NCBI GenBank assembly: GCA_024231695.1
Contig: JAAEQF010000725.1
Span: 1 to 39,159, forward strand
Direction: 5' to 3'
Length of the DNA stretch: 39,159 bases
DNA from: FCB group bacterium
GTDB taxonomy: Bacteria > Zixibacteria > MSB-5A5 > GN15 > JAAZOE01
The translations under genes were made by a program, and so were the position numbers. Below the pieces are notes generated by a model. It was not told the DNA's origin, searched no databases, and was given only the letters and a program-made list of their open reading frames with translations. The stretch's first letter is position 1. Each line of letters opens with the position of its first letter. This document shows, piece after piece, positions 24,944 to 33,714 of this stretch.

Positions 24944-26356
24944 TTAACTGTTGTAATACATCTCAAATTCGAACGGCGTCGGTCGAATCCTGATCTCATC
25001 GACCTCTTTGCGCTTGAGAGCAATCCAGTTTTCCAGAAGATCCTCAGTGAAGACCCCGCCTTGCAGCAGATAATCATAATCGGCTTCAAGGCTGTTGAGG
25101 GCTTTATTGAGCGAAGTGGGCAATTGGTGAATTTTGGCCAGTTCATCATGTGACAGATCATCGAGATTCCTGTCCAGCGGCAAGCCGGGGTCGATCTTGT
25201 TTTTAATGCCGTCGATACCGGCCATTAACAGGGCCGAATAGCCGAGATAAGGATTCATGGTAGCGTCACCGGGGCGGAATTCAAAGCGCATTGTTCTGGG
25301 ATCGCGCTGGTATCCGGGAATACGGATACAGGCGGTGCGATTACCGACCGAGTAGGTGCCGGCCACCGGCGCTTCGAATCCGGGCACTAGCCGCTTGAAG
25401 GAATTGGTGGACGGGTTGGAAAAGCCCAAAATCGAATCAACGTGGCGCAAAACGCCGCCGATGAAATAGAGACCTGTTTTGGAGAATTTAGCCGGACCCT
25501 TTTTATCAAAGAATATCGAGCCTTTATCATCGGCCAGATAAAGGTGAACATGGAAGCCCGAACCAGGTTCGTTAAAAAGCGGTTTGGGCATGAAAGTCGC
25601 CGATTTTTTCATCCGGAAACACTGGTTCTTGATAAAATACTTGACCAGCATGGACTGGTCGGCCATCTGGGCCAGAGGCGCGAATTCGACTTCGATTTCA
25701 TGCTGACCGCCGCCGCCGACTTCGTGATGGTGATATTTCAGACCAACGCCGACATCGGACAGCATCGAGGTTATCAGGGAACGGATATTGAAAGTCCGGT
25801 CCATCGGCGGAGCGACATGATATCCCTTTTTGTAGGGGATTTTATAACCGAGGTTTTCCTCTTCGCGGGCAGCATTCCATTCCGCTTCCTTTGAATCGAT
25901 ATAATAGAAAGCACTGTCGGGCCCCTGGAAGAAATTGACTTTGTCGAAAATGTAGAATTCGAATTCCGGTCCGATCACAGCCTGCGTTCCGCGAACGTTT
26001 TTACGCAGATATTTCTCTGCATCGGAGCTCACGCGGCGCGGGTTACGGCTGTAGGGGCTGATGTCCTTATCGATATCGCAAATATCACAGATAAAGGAGA
26101 TGGTCGGTAGCTCAAAAAAAGGATCGACGAATACGGTTTCGGGATCAGGAATGGCGATCATATCGCCCCGCTCAATCGAGGAAAAACCGGGCAAGGATGA
26201 GCCATCGACGCCAACGCCGTTAGTGAAGAGGTCGTTGTTCAGGCTTTTTATCGGCAGGGTTATGTGATGCCAGGCTCCGGGAAGATCGACAAATTTCAAA
26301 TCTATATATTCGGCCTTATTCTCCCGGGCATATTTTTTTAGTTTATCCAATTTCAC
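24944..26356 (-). CDS. glnA: Glutamine synthetase, type I
   Basis: Glutamine synthetase condenses glutamate and ammonia with ATP and is the main route of ammonium assimilation. The hallmark motifs are all present: DGSS near 53, GPEFEFYIFD near 131-140, KYHHHEVGGGGQHEIE near 209-224, GSGFHVH near 267-273, NRTACIRIP near 341-349 and the RFEFRPGDATMNPY segment near 359-372 (numbered from the ATG at 26362). Length about 470 aa is normal for GSI. At the position of the adenylylated tyrosine of proteobacterial GlnA (NLYDLP), it has NLDDLS with D401, so adenylylation control is not expected. The GTG at 26356 is preferred because AAAAGGAG lies 6 nt before it, whereas the ATG at 26362 directly abuts that site. 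The gene is followed by a terminator and a putative regulator. Confidence 0.97.
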   Translation of the reverse strand: MKLDKLKKYARENKAEYIDLKFVDLPGAWHHITLPIKSLNNDLFTNGVGVDGSSLPGFSSIERGDMIAIPDPETVFVDPFFELPTISFICDICDIDKDISPYSRNPRRVSSDAEKYLRKNVRGTQAVIGPEFEFYIFDKVNFFQGPDSAFYYIDSKEAEWNAAREEENLGYKIPYKKGYHVAPPMDRTFNIRSLITSMLSDVGVGLKYHHHEVGGGGQHEIEVEFAPLAQMADQSMLVKYFIKNQCFRMKKSATFMPKPLFNEPGSGFHVHLYLADDKGSIFFDKKGPAKFSKTGLYFIGGVLRHVDSILGFSNPSTNSFKRLVPGFEAPVAGTYSVGNRTACIRIPGYQRDPRTMRFEFRPGDATMNPYLGYSALLMAGIDGIKNKIDPGLPLDRNLDDLSHDELAKIHQLPTSLNKALNSLEADYDYLLQGGVFTEDLLENWIALKRKEVDEIRIRPTPFEFEMYYNS

Positions 26357-26397
26357 TTTCATCTCCTTTTCACGTTCAGTACTACTTCAGCGAGCGT

Positions 26398-26425
26398 AAA
26401 TTAATACATTTTTGTGGAAATGCAA
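26398..26425 (-). promoter_or_regulatory. Candidate glnA promoter
   Basis: On the minus strand TTGCAT (26420-26425) and TAATTT (26398-26403) are 16 bp apart, about 40 nt upstream of the start. No sigma-54 motif was found here. Confidence 0.45.
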
Positions 26426-26584
26426 GCGCCGAGAGCACCGCCCAAGGCTTCGCTCCCTATTTGTCATCGTCGACGAGCCCAAAAATATTGATTGCGAATT
26501 TCCTTGAATTTGGCCTTCTTGGGTAATAGACTCATAAAAAATTACGGGCCGAAGACGTTCCATCTTTCACTTTGAGGAGCCGTC

Positions 26585-29416
26585 ATGAAATTTATTATCC
26601 AGTTTTTCCTGATAATCTCGATCCTGACCGTTGCCAATTTAACACCGACGGCAACAGTAATTGCCGGGGCGAATCCTTCCTATTCCGCGAAAGCAGCCGT
26701 CGATACTATGCCCTTCTATGCAAATGGAGATTATGACCCGGCCATTCCTCGCCCGGACGATTTTTTTGAAAATCATATTGGTCAATGGCCGCTTCGCTAC
26801 CATGAATTGATTGACTATCTCAAGGCAGTTGAAGCAGCTTCGGATCGGATTGCAGTGGAAATTCATGGGGAAACCCATGAAGGGCGACCTCTATTCAACG
26901 TTTTTGTTTCCTCGCCCGAGCGGTTAGGCAACCGAATTGAACTAAAGGAAGACCTCGATCGATTGGCCGATCCGCGACTAGTGGCAAATTCGGCTGAACT
27001 GGATGGATTGATTGCCGGTTTGCCGGCCGTGGCCTGGCTCGGCTATAATATTCATGGCGACGAAGTCTCCGGAACCGACGCCGCTATACGTCTTGTCTAT
27101 CAACTGGCGGCGGATCGGACAGAGGCAACCCGTGATTTGCTGGACAAGCTGTTTATAATAATCGATCCCTGTGAAAACCCGGACGGCCGCGAGCGTTACC
27201 TGTCCATGCTGGAGACATACAAAAGCCACGTTCCCAATTACGACGCTCGGTCAATGCAGCATGACGGCGTCTGGCCCTGGGGCCGAGCGAATCATTATCT
27301 TTTTGATCTGAATCGGGATTGGATTCTTTTGACTCAACCGGAAACCAAAGGTAAAACCAAAACGATATTGACCTGGCATCCGCAATTGGTTGTCGATGCC
27401 CATGAAATGGGCTCAAATTCCAACTTTCTCTTTTCGCCGCCGAATGAACCGATTAATCACAATATCCCGAACAATGTCCTGAAATGGTATAAAGCTTTTA
27501 GCCGCGATCAGGCGGCTGCTTTCGACGAGCGCGGCTGGCCGTATTACACCGGCGAATGGTATGAGCAATGGTATCCCGGTTACGGATCATCCTGGCCGAC
27601 GTATCATGGCGCAGTTGGTATTCTTTACGAACAGGCCGGGACATCCGGATTATCCGTCAAACAGCGCGACGAATATATATTGACTTTTCACGAGGCGATC
27701 AATCATCAGTTTACTTCCTCGCTGGCTAATTTAACGACAGCTGCCGGCAACCGCGAGGCGCTACTGCGCGATTATCATCAAGCCCGCAAGAATATCATTG
27801 CCGAGGGTGAAAAATCAGGATTGCAATACCTTATTGTTCCTGATGGAGATCGAATCAAAACCCGCCGTTTTTTCGAATCGATTATCAGTCAGGGGATTAT
27901 CGTTGAACGGGCGAAAGGCGATTTCACCGTTCCGGTCTGCACCGACATATATTTGGACAGTCATAAATCAAAAAATTTCCCGACTGGAACCTATATTATC
28001 AACACCGCTCAACCACTGGGAGCATTGATCAAGGGAGCGCTTGAATTCGATCCGCGCCTGTCTTATGATTTTCTCAAAAAAGAACGGCGCGAGATTGAAA
28101 AATTCGGTGACTCCAAATTGTATGAAGTCAGCACCTGGTCGGTACCTCTCGCCTACGATATGGACGCTTATTACACGACTTCCGGATTTAAAATCGAGAC
28201 CGAGACAGTGACCGAAGTTTTATCCGGCGAGGGCCGGTTGGCCAATCCCGAGGCCCGGTTCGGCTATGTTATTGATATGGAGGGCGAGAAGACTTTTCTG
28301 GCGCTGACCCGAATATACTCCGAGGAGTTGATTGTTTATTGTGCCACTAAACCGTTTACTCTGGAAGGGCACAGTTACCATCCGGGAGCGCTGGTTTTGC
28401 GCGTTCGCGGCAATAGTAAAAACCTCCCGACAATAATGAAAAATATCGTCAACGAAATTGGTATTGACATTTACGGCGTCAATACCGGCCTCTCCACCGA
28501 CGGTTCACAACTTGGCGCAGGTACTTTCAGGCTTCTTTCGGAACCGCGTATTGCTCTGGTGACCGGAACGCCGATGGATTTCGGCTCAGTCGGCTCGCTC
28601 TGGTTTACCATCGACCGCGAACTGGAATTGCCACATTCATTGATCGCCGCCACCGGATTGGGTCAGGCCAATCTGGCACCGTTCAATGTGCTTGTTCTGC
28701 CCTCGGCCTGGGGAAATTCCTTTGCCGATATGGCCGGACCGGTGGCCAAAAAGAAGCTGGCCGATTGGGTGGCCGACGGCGGTACACTGATCTGCACCGG
28801 GCAGTCAGCCGTCTGGGCCGCCGACAGTTCCACCGGTTTATCGCAGACAAGGCTCAAACGACAGGCGTTGGACAAGCTGGACAAGTACGAACTGGGGTTG
28901 AGTCGTGAACGGCAAGCGGAGGCACCGGAAGTGGATACTCTGGCTCTCTGGTATCCGGAAAAAGTGAAAAAAACGAAAAAGTCTGAAAAAGCGCCAAAAA
29001 CCGACTTGAAAGAGTTGGAAGAGATCGACAAATGGCAACGCAAGTTTCGACCGGGTGGAGTTATCATGCGCGCCGATGTCGATACTGAAGACTGGCTGGC
29101 TTTTGGCATGAAAAAACGGGTTCCGGTGATGGTTTATACTCGCCATGCCTTACTGGCAAATCCACCGGTAAAAGCAACAGCCCGTTTTGCCGACGAAAAC
29201 GATTTGCGGATGTCGGGGCTTCTGTGGCCGGAAGCTCGATCTAGATGGGCGGCTACCGCCTATGCCACTCATGAACGCAAAGGGGGCGGTCAGATAGTTC
29301 TATTCGCCACTGACCCCAACATGCGCGCTTATTTTCATGGAACGCGAAAAATGCTGGCCACAGCCATTCTCTATGGTCCGGGTATGGCCGGAGCCTATCC
29401 GCCCTATGGCAATTAA
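26585..29416 (+). CDS. Secreted M14-family metallopeptidase, large form
   Basis: This 943-aa protein has a signal peptide (1-28) and an M14 zinc peptidase domain (about 65-380). Likely zinc ligands are H157 and E160 (NIHGDE) and H273 (DAHEMG), with catalytic glutamate E349 (GILYEQAGTSG). DLNRDW at 241-246 is the substrate-carboxylate site. The C-terminal half has no catalytic motif. It contains a flavodoxin/ThuA-like stretch (VLVLPSAWGN, WVADGGTLICTG, about 645-740) and a lysine-rich low-complexity linker near residues 795-820, and ends with a beta-rich part. This form is common in Bacteroidetes-like lineages and lacks a dockerin, unlike the M14 at 19621. GAGGAG precedes the ATG. The gene is transcribed alone, away from glnA, and a strong terminator follows. 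Confidence 0.9.
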   Translation: MKFIIQFFLIISILTVANLTPTATVIAGANPSYSAKAAVDTMPFYANGDYDPAIPRPDDFFENHIGQWPLRYHELIDYLKAVEAASDRIAVEIHGETHEGRPLFNVFVSSPERLGNRIELKEDLDRLADPRLVANSAELDGLIAGLPAVAWLGYNIHGDEVSGTDAAIRLVYQLAADRTEATRDLLDKLFIIIDPCENPDGRERYLSMLETYKSHVPNYDARSMQHDGVWPWGRANHYLFDLNRDWILLTQPETKGKTKTILTWHPQLVVDAHEMGSNSNFLFSPPNEPINHNIPNNVLKWYKAFSRDQAAAFDERGWPYYTGEWYEQWYPGYGSSWPTYHGAVGILYEQAGTSGLSVKQRDEYILTFHEAINHQFTSSLANLTTAAGNREALLRDYHQARKNIIAEGEKSGLQYLIVPDGDRIKTRRFFESIISQGIIVERAKGDFTVPVCTDIYLDSHKSKNFPTGTYIINTAQPLGALIKGALEFDPRLSYDFLKKERREIEKFGDSKLYEVSTWSVPLAYDMDAYYTTSGFKIETETVTEVLSGEGRLANPEARFGYVIDMEGEKTFLALTRIYSEELIVYCATKPFTLEGHSYHPGALVLRVRGNSKNLPTIMKNIVNEIGIDIYGVNTGLSTDGSQLGAGTFRLLSEPRIALVTGTPMDFGSVGSLWFTIDRELELPHSLIAATGLGQANLAPFNVLVLPSAWGNSFADMAGPVAKKKLADWVADGGTLICTGQSAVWAADSSTGLSQTRLKRQALDKLDKYELGLSRERQAEAPEVDTLALWYPEKVKKTKKSEKAPKTDLKELEEIDKWQRKFRPGGVIMRADVDTEDWLAFGMKKRVPVMVYTRHALLANPPVKATARFADENDLRMSGLLWPEARSRWAATAYATHERKGGGQIVLFATDPNMRAYFHGTRKMLATAILYGPGMAGAYPPYGN

Positions 29417-29441
29417 TTCTCGCCTGACAGAGTAAGACACC

Positions 29442-29472
29442 AAGGCCGGTTTTAAAAACCGGCCTTTTTTTT
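29442..29472 (+). terminator. Intrinsic terminator of the large M14 peptidase gene
   Basis: AAGGCCGGTTTT and AAAACCGGCC form a near-perfect hairpin followed by eight T. It lies 26 bp after the stop codon. Confidence 0.92.
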
Positions 29473-29496
29473 CTCTGCTGTATAATGCAAAGAGGA

Positions 29497-29524
29497 TTGA
29501 CAGAATCAAATAATTGGCTATATT
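29497..29524 (+). promoter_or_regulatory. Promoter of the second C25 peptidase gene
   Basis: TTGACA (29497-29502) and TATATT (29519-29524) are 16 bp apart. The start near 29531 lies inside the open frame that extends upstream to 29485, which supports translation starting at 29617. Confidence 0.7.
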
Positions 29525-29616
29525 GTAAGGAGTTAGGCGAAGGAAAAAACTTGGCCTTTCCTCACCGCCATATTCACCACATTCTACCGGCGATGATTTC
29601 GGTTCGGGGAGGATCC

Positions 29617-32600
29617 ATGAAACAGAGGCATTGTCCAGTTATATATAATCGGCTTTCCGGTCGATATAAATCAATAATAGCACAGGCGCTCAGGAAAGGA
29701 AGTCTTGGTTTGAACGGGAGAATCATCGGGGAACGGGTTTCCATATTTTACTTCATTATTATCATCGCTATGTTCAGTTCATTGGTTTCGGCCGAAACAA
29801 TAACCACCGATTATTATTTCAACCGGCCGGAAATAGCTGACATCAGGATTGAAGGTGATTCATATCAGCGAATAATAATGGACGATGCCTACAACGGTGG
29901 CGAAATCGGCCATCCGGCTCTACCGGTCAGGGGCGCGCAAATTCTTCTACCACAAGGTACAAAGGTAGAGAGTATTGAGATCGTTCCCAGCCAAATTATT
30001 TCAATAGGCGATGATTATTTAATTGAGCCTGTAGCCCGGCCATTTAAACTATCGGAAGCGCCAGAGGGCGTTGTCGCACCTATACCTGACCCGTCGATAT
30101 ACAAATCAGAAACGCCATATCCGGCAGCACCGCATGTGGAAATCGGAACGCATGGTTTTCGGGGATATAATATCCTCACGGTCGCGCTTTACCCGATGCA
30201 ATATATTCCGGCGACTGGAGAGTTGGGTTATTTCGACAAGTTGACGGTTGTAATCAATACCATACCCTCGAATGAACCTTCGCCTCTTTTCCGCGGTCTG
30301 GATCTGGATCGTCAGGATGTCAGCCATAAAATTGATAATCAGGAAACAACCGATTCATACAGTTCGTTTGCCCGCGGTACCAGAAGCGCCTATGATCTGC
30401 TCATTCTGGCCGACCCGAGTCTGGTTGCTTCCTTTCAGACGTTGAAGGATTACCACGACACTACCGGGATATTGACCGAAATCCATACAACGACCGACGT
30501 CGGCAGCACCGATCCTGAAGACATCCGCGATTATATCCGCGACCGTTATACCAATGACGGCATTTCCTATGTTTTGATCGGCGGCGACGATGATCTGATT
30601 CCGGCTCAGGATTTGTATGTCATGTCCTGGGATGGCGCCGACAATGAAATCTCGACCGATATGCCCGGTGATATTTATTATGCCTGCCTGGACGGTACCT
30701 ACAATTACGACGGCGATGCTAACTGGGGCGAACCAACCGACGGCGATGGCGGCAGCGACGTAGATTTGGTCGCCGAAGTGTATGTCGGACGGGCCAGTGT
30801 CGGTACGACGGCCGAGGCTGACCGTTTTGTCAACAAAACAATTGAATACCTGACGACAGCAACTCTCAATCTGGACAGCGTCTTGATGTGTGGCGAGTAT
30901 CTTGGTTTCGGCGGTGTATCTGATTATGCTGGGACCATGATGGATGAAATGGTTGACGGTTCCAGCGCCAACGGTTACACCACCGTCGGTATCCCTTCGG
31001 CCGAATATTCGATAGACCGACTTTACGATCGCGACTGGAGTGGTAACGATTGGCCGGTATCGGAATTGACTGATCGTATTAATAACGGCCTGCATATCAT
31101 AAATCATCTCGGCCACGGCAGCACGTCCTATGCTCTGAAAATGACCAGTGGTAATGTCATAGGCATGCTCACCAATGATGATCTGTTTTTTCTTTATTCC
31201 CAGGCCTGTTATTCCGGTCAGTTTGACGGGACGGACGGGTTTGCGGAATATATGAATATCAAGACCGACCACGGCACCTTTGCCGTGGTTATGAACGCAC
31301 GTTACGGCTGGGGAACCGGCTACACAACCGACGGACCATCGCAAAGATTCGACCGTGAATTTTGGGACGCTGTCTTCAACCCAGCCGAAGGCAAACCGGA
31401 AATCGGCCGGGCCAATCATGATTCCAAGGAAGACAATCTTCATCGCATAAATGAATCATGCATGCGCTGGTGCTATTACGAACTCACCCTCTTTGGCGAT
31501 CCAACGGTAGGTATTAGAGGTTCGCGGGGCCTGCTCTTTTCCTATCCCGACGGTATTCCGGAAGTAACTCCTCCGGGGCAGATTACGACTGTTGGAATAA
31601 ATGTAACCGGTTTCGGCGGCGGTACGCCGGTGCCCGGTAGTGGGCAACTTCATTATTCGCTCAACGGCGGAGCGTATCTAAGCGCCGCCCTGACCGAATT
31701 TTCACCCGGCAGTTATGAAGCCGTTCTTCCGGGGATTGACTGCGGCGATCAACTCGAATTTTATATCAGTGTCGATGAAACGATTATCGGTACCGTCAAT
31801 GACCCTCAGCCCGCCGAGGCTCACCTGATGTCGGCCGGAACGGCTATGACAACCGCTTTTACCGATGATTTTGAAACGGATAAGGGCTGGAGCATCTCCG
31901 GAGGCCAATGGGCGCGCGGCATACCGACCGGCGGAGGCGGCGAGTACGGCAGTCCTGACCCAACCAGCGGCAGTAACGGTCCTAACGTATTCGGGTATAA
32001 TCTCAACGGTGATTACCCCAATGATATGCCCGCCTATCATCTGACCAGCCCGGTAATCGACTGTAGTGGATTGAGCAATATTTATCTTGAATTCAGTCGC
32101 TGGCTCGGCGTGGAAGGCCCGGCCTATGATCATGCCTTGATTCAGATCAGCAATAACGGCTCCTCCTGGTCAACGGTTTGGAGTAATGGAGGGGAGATCA
32201 CCGACGCATCCTGGACACCGGTCAGCTTGCGCATCGCCGAGGTGGCCGACAACCAGTCGATGGTCTATTTGCGCTGGACAATGGGTACTACCGATGAGGG
32301 TTGGGCCTATTGCGGCTGGAATATCGACGATGTCAGAATCTCGGGTTATCAGTGCCAGTCCGGGGAACTTGTTATCACAACTCCTTCGGTCTCCGATTGG
32401 ACGGAACAACATGCCCTCTCGATTCAACTCCAGGCCGCGGGTGGAAGCGGCTCTTATACCTGGACCGACAAAAACGGCGATCTGGTTGGCACGGGACTGA
32501 CTCTTGCGCCTGATGGCAACCTGTCCGGAACGCCCCTGGCGGCCGGGACAATCAGCTTTACGGCCGAGGTTACCGATGAAGGCAGTAATGTCGATGAACA

Positions 32601-33354
32601 ACCATTCAGCTTCACTATCAATCCGCCGCTTTCCATTATTACGGCAACCCTTCCCGATTGGACCAACGGCGTGGTCTATTCAAGTCAATTGGAACTAACG
32701 GGTGGCACAGGTGGAAAGTTATGGATCGATAAATACGACGTTCTGAGCGGCAATGGACTAACTCTCTCCGCCCTTGGATTGCTCGAAGGGATACCCTCAG
32801 CTTCAGGCCCAATCAGCCTGACAGCCCAGGTTACCGATCAAGTCGGAGCGCAAACTGAAAGAATTTTGGGCTTTGAGATCAATCCTCCGGTAACAATCAC
32901 AACATTGTCTTTACCGGTCTGCAGTACTCATTACGAATATGCCATACCGTTGTCTATGTCCGGCGGTACCGGATTGATCAGCTGGAGTGATAAAAACGGT
33001 GATTTGTCCGGAAGTGGTTTCGAATTGTCTCCGACCGGTACCTATACCGGTATGATTTCGATCCCTGATACGTTAGTCTTCACGGCCCAGGCTACCGATG
33101 AATTGGGTAGCACGGACGAGATAACCTTCAGTATCGAATATGTACGCCGGTTTGAATGCGGCGACGCCAATGGTGACAAAGTTATCAATGTCGGCGATGC
33201 CGTCTTCATGATCTCGCATGTATTCAAAAGCGGCCCCGCGGCCGATCCGCCGGAAGCCGGCGACGCCAATTGCGATGACAACATCAACGTCGGCGACGCG
33301 GTTTACCTAATCAACTATGTCTTTAAAAGCGGCGACGCACCCTGCTGTCCATAG
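29617..33354 (+). CDS. Secreted C25 (gingipain-like) peptidase with Ig-like repeats and dockerin-like C-terminus
   Basis: The ATG at 29617 follows GGGGAGG by 5 nt and lies downstream of the promoter; the frame opens at 29485, which would precede transcription. The 1245-aa product has an unusually long, basic N-region (about 40 residues) before the hydrophobic signal segment (IFYFIIIIAMFSSLVSAE). A propeptide-like region follows, then a C25 domain (about 250-635) with NHLGHGST (H500) and SQACYSGQFDG (C531) as the catalytic dyad and FGDPTVGI at its end. An adhesin-like module with WLGVEG and GWNIDDVRISG is next, then three putative-Ig (He_PIG-type) repeats (about 920-1170) and a dockerin pair ending CCP. 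The adhesin module resembles that of the C25 gene at 16094. It is predicted secreted with proteolytic function. Confidence 0.92.
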   Translation: MKQRHCPVIYNRLSGRYKSIIAQALRKGSLGLNGRIIGERVSIFYFIIIIAMFSSLVSAETITTDYYFNRPEIADIRIEGDSYQRIIMDDAYNGGEIGHPALPVRGAQILLPQGTKVESIEIVPSQIISIGDDYLIEPVARPFKLSEAPEGVVAPIPDPSIYKSETPYPAAPHVEIGTHGFRGYNILTVALYPMQYIPATGELGYFDKLTVVINTIPSNEPSPLFRGLDLDRQDVSHKIDNQETTDSYSSFARGTRSAYDLLILADPSLVASFQTLKDYHDTTGILTEIHTTTDVGSTDPEDIRDYIRDRYTNDGISYVLIGGDDDLIPAQDLYVMSWDGADNEISTDMPGDIYYACLDGTYNYDGDANWGEPTDGDGGSDVDLVAEVYVGRASVGTTAEADRFVNKTIEYLTTATLNLDSVLMCGEYLGFGGVSDYAGTMMDEMVDGSSANGYTTVGIPSAEYSIDRLYDRDWSGNDWPVSELTDRINNGLHIINHLGHGSTSYALKMTSGNVIGMLTNDDLFFLYSQACYSGQFDGTDGFAEYMNIKTDHGTFAVVMNARYGWGTGYTTDGPSQRFDREFWDAVFNPAEGKPEIGRANHDSKEDNLHRINESCMRWCYYELTLFGDPTVGIRGSRGLLFSYPDGIPEVTPPGQITTVGINVTGFGGGTPVPGSGQLHYSLNGGAYLSAALTEFSPGSYEAVLPGIDCGDQLEFYISVDETIIGTVNDPQPAEAHLMSAGTAMTTAFTDDFETDKGWSISGGQWARGIPTGGGGEYGSPDPTSGSNGPNVFGYNLNGDYPNDMPAYHLTSPVIDCSGLSNIYLEFSRWLGVEGPAYDHALIQISNNGSSWSTVWSNGGEITDASWTPVSLRIAEVADNQSMVYLRWTMGTTDEGWAYCGWNIDDVRISGYQCQSGELVITTPSVSDWTEQHALSIQLQAAGGSGSYTWTDKNGDLVGTGLTLAPDGNLSGTPLAAGTISFTAEVTDEGSNVDEQPFSFTINPPLSIITATLPDWTNGVVYSSQLELTGGTGGKLWIDKYDVLSGNGLTLSALGLLEGIPSASGPISLTAQVTDQVGAQTERILGFEINPPVTITTLSLPVCSTHYEYAIPLSMSGGTGLISWSDKNGDLSGSGFELSPTGTYTGMISIPDTLVFTAQATDELGSTDEITFSIEYVRRFECGDANGDKVINVGDAVFMISHVFKSGPAADPPEAGDANCDDNINVGDAVYLINYVFKSGDAPCCP

Positions 33355-33377
33355 AACAGACGTATGAATTCAGAATA

Positions 33378-33405
33378 GGCGGCCCTTTCCTGGCCGCCTT
33401 TTTTT
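33378..33405 (+). terminator. Intrinsic terminator of the second C25 gene
   Basis: GGCGGCC (33378-33384) pairs with GGCCGCC (33392-33398) and is followed by seven T. Confidence 0.92.
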
Positions 33406-33654
33406 GTGAAACAACACATTTAGTTACGACTCCCAAGTTATAATGCAACATAGCCTTAGGCCTCTTTGTGTTCAGTACTCAAACAGGTCGACTCAACGTA
33501 TCCGTTTCATCCTCAATGGGTTATGACTTCAAGAGTAATACAGAACAGATTATGTCCAGTATATGTACAATGTATGTTCAAGATGTAGATTGGACTACCT
33601 TTACACGCACTCCAAGCAGTTACCAGACAGGGTCTTGTGGTATCGTTTCAAAGC
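33406..33654. other. Intergenic region upstream of the sigma-54-type promoter
   Basis: About 250 bp with no credible gene; a 69-codon open frame (33468-33677) lacks a ribosome-binding site and overlaps the promoter. If the promoter at 33655 is sigma-54 dependent, enhancer sites should lie here. I saw no clear inverted repeat. Confidence 0.5.
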
Positions 33655-33670
33655 CGGCACCAACTTTGCT
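33655..33670 (+). promoter_or_regulatory. Sigma-54-type (-24/-12) promoter of the PEP-CTERM gene
   Basis: The sequence CGGCACC-AACT-TTGCT matches the RpoN consensus TGGCACG-N4-TTGCW in all but two positions. GG (33656-33657) and GC (33668-33669) are separated by exactly 10 bp. The start would be near 33681, about 34 nt before the ATG at 33715. Confidence 0.7.
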
Positions 33671-33714
33671 TATGTGATTATTAGAAAATTTAAACTCCTT
33701 TGGAGGTTTATCAG

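Noticed and set aside
26530-26566. Possible flagellar-type (sigma-28) promoter in the CTCATAAAA...GGGCCGAAGA stretch; a similar stretch occurs near 4008-4024
   Set aside because: The spacing between TAAA and GCCGAA is about 9 bp rather than about 15, and the second copy is oriented away from its nearest gene.
30355-31443. 362-codon minus-strand open frame inside the second C25 gene
   Set aside because: It lies antisense to a well-supported catalytic domain, with no ribosome-binding site and no domain signature.
33468-33677. 69-codon open frame before the PEP-CTERM gene
   Set aside because: No ribosome-binding site, no homologous pattern, and it overlaps the sigma-54-type promoter.
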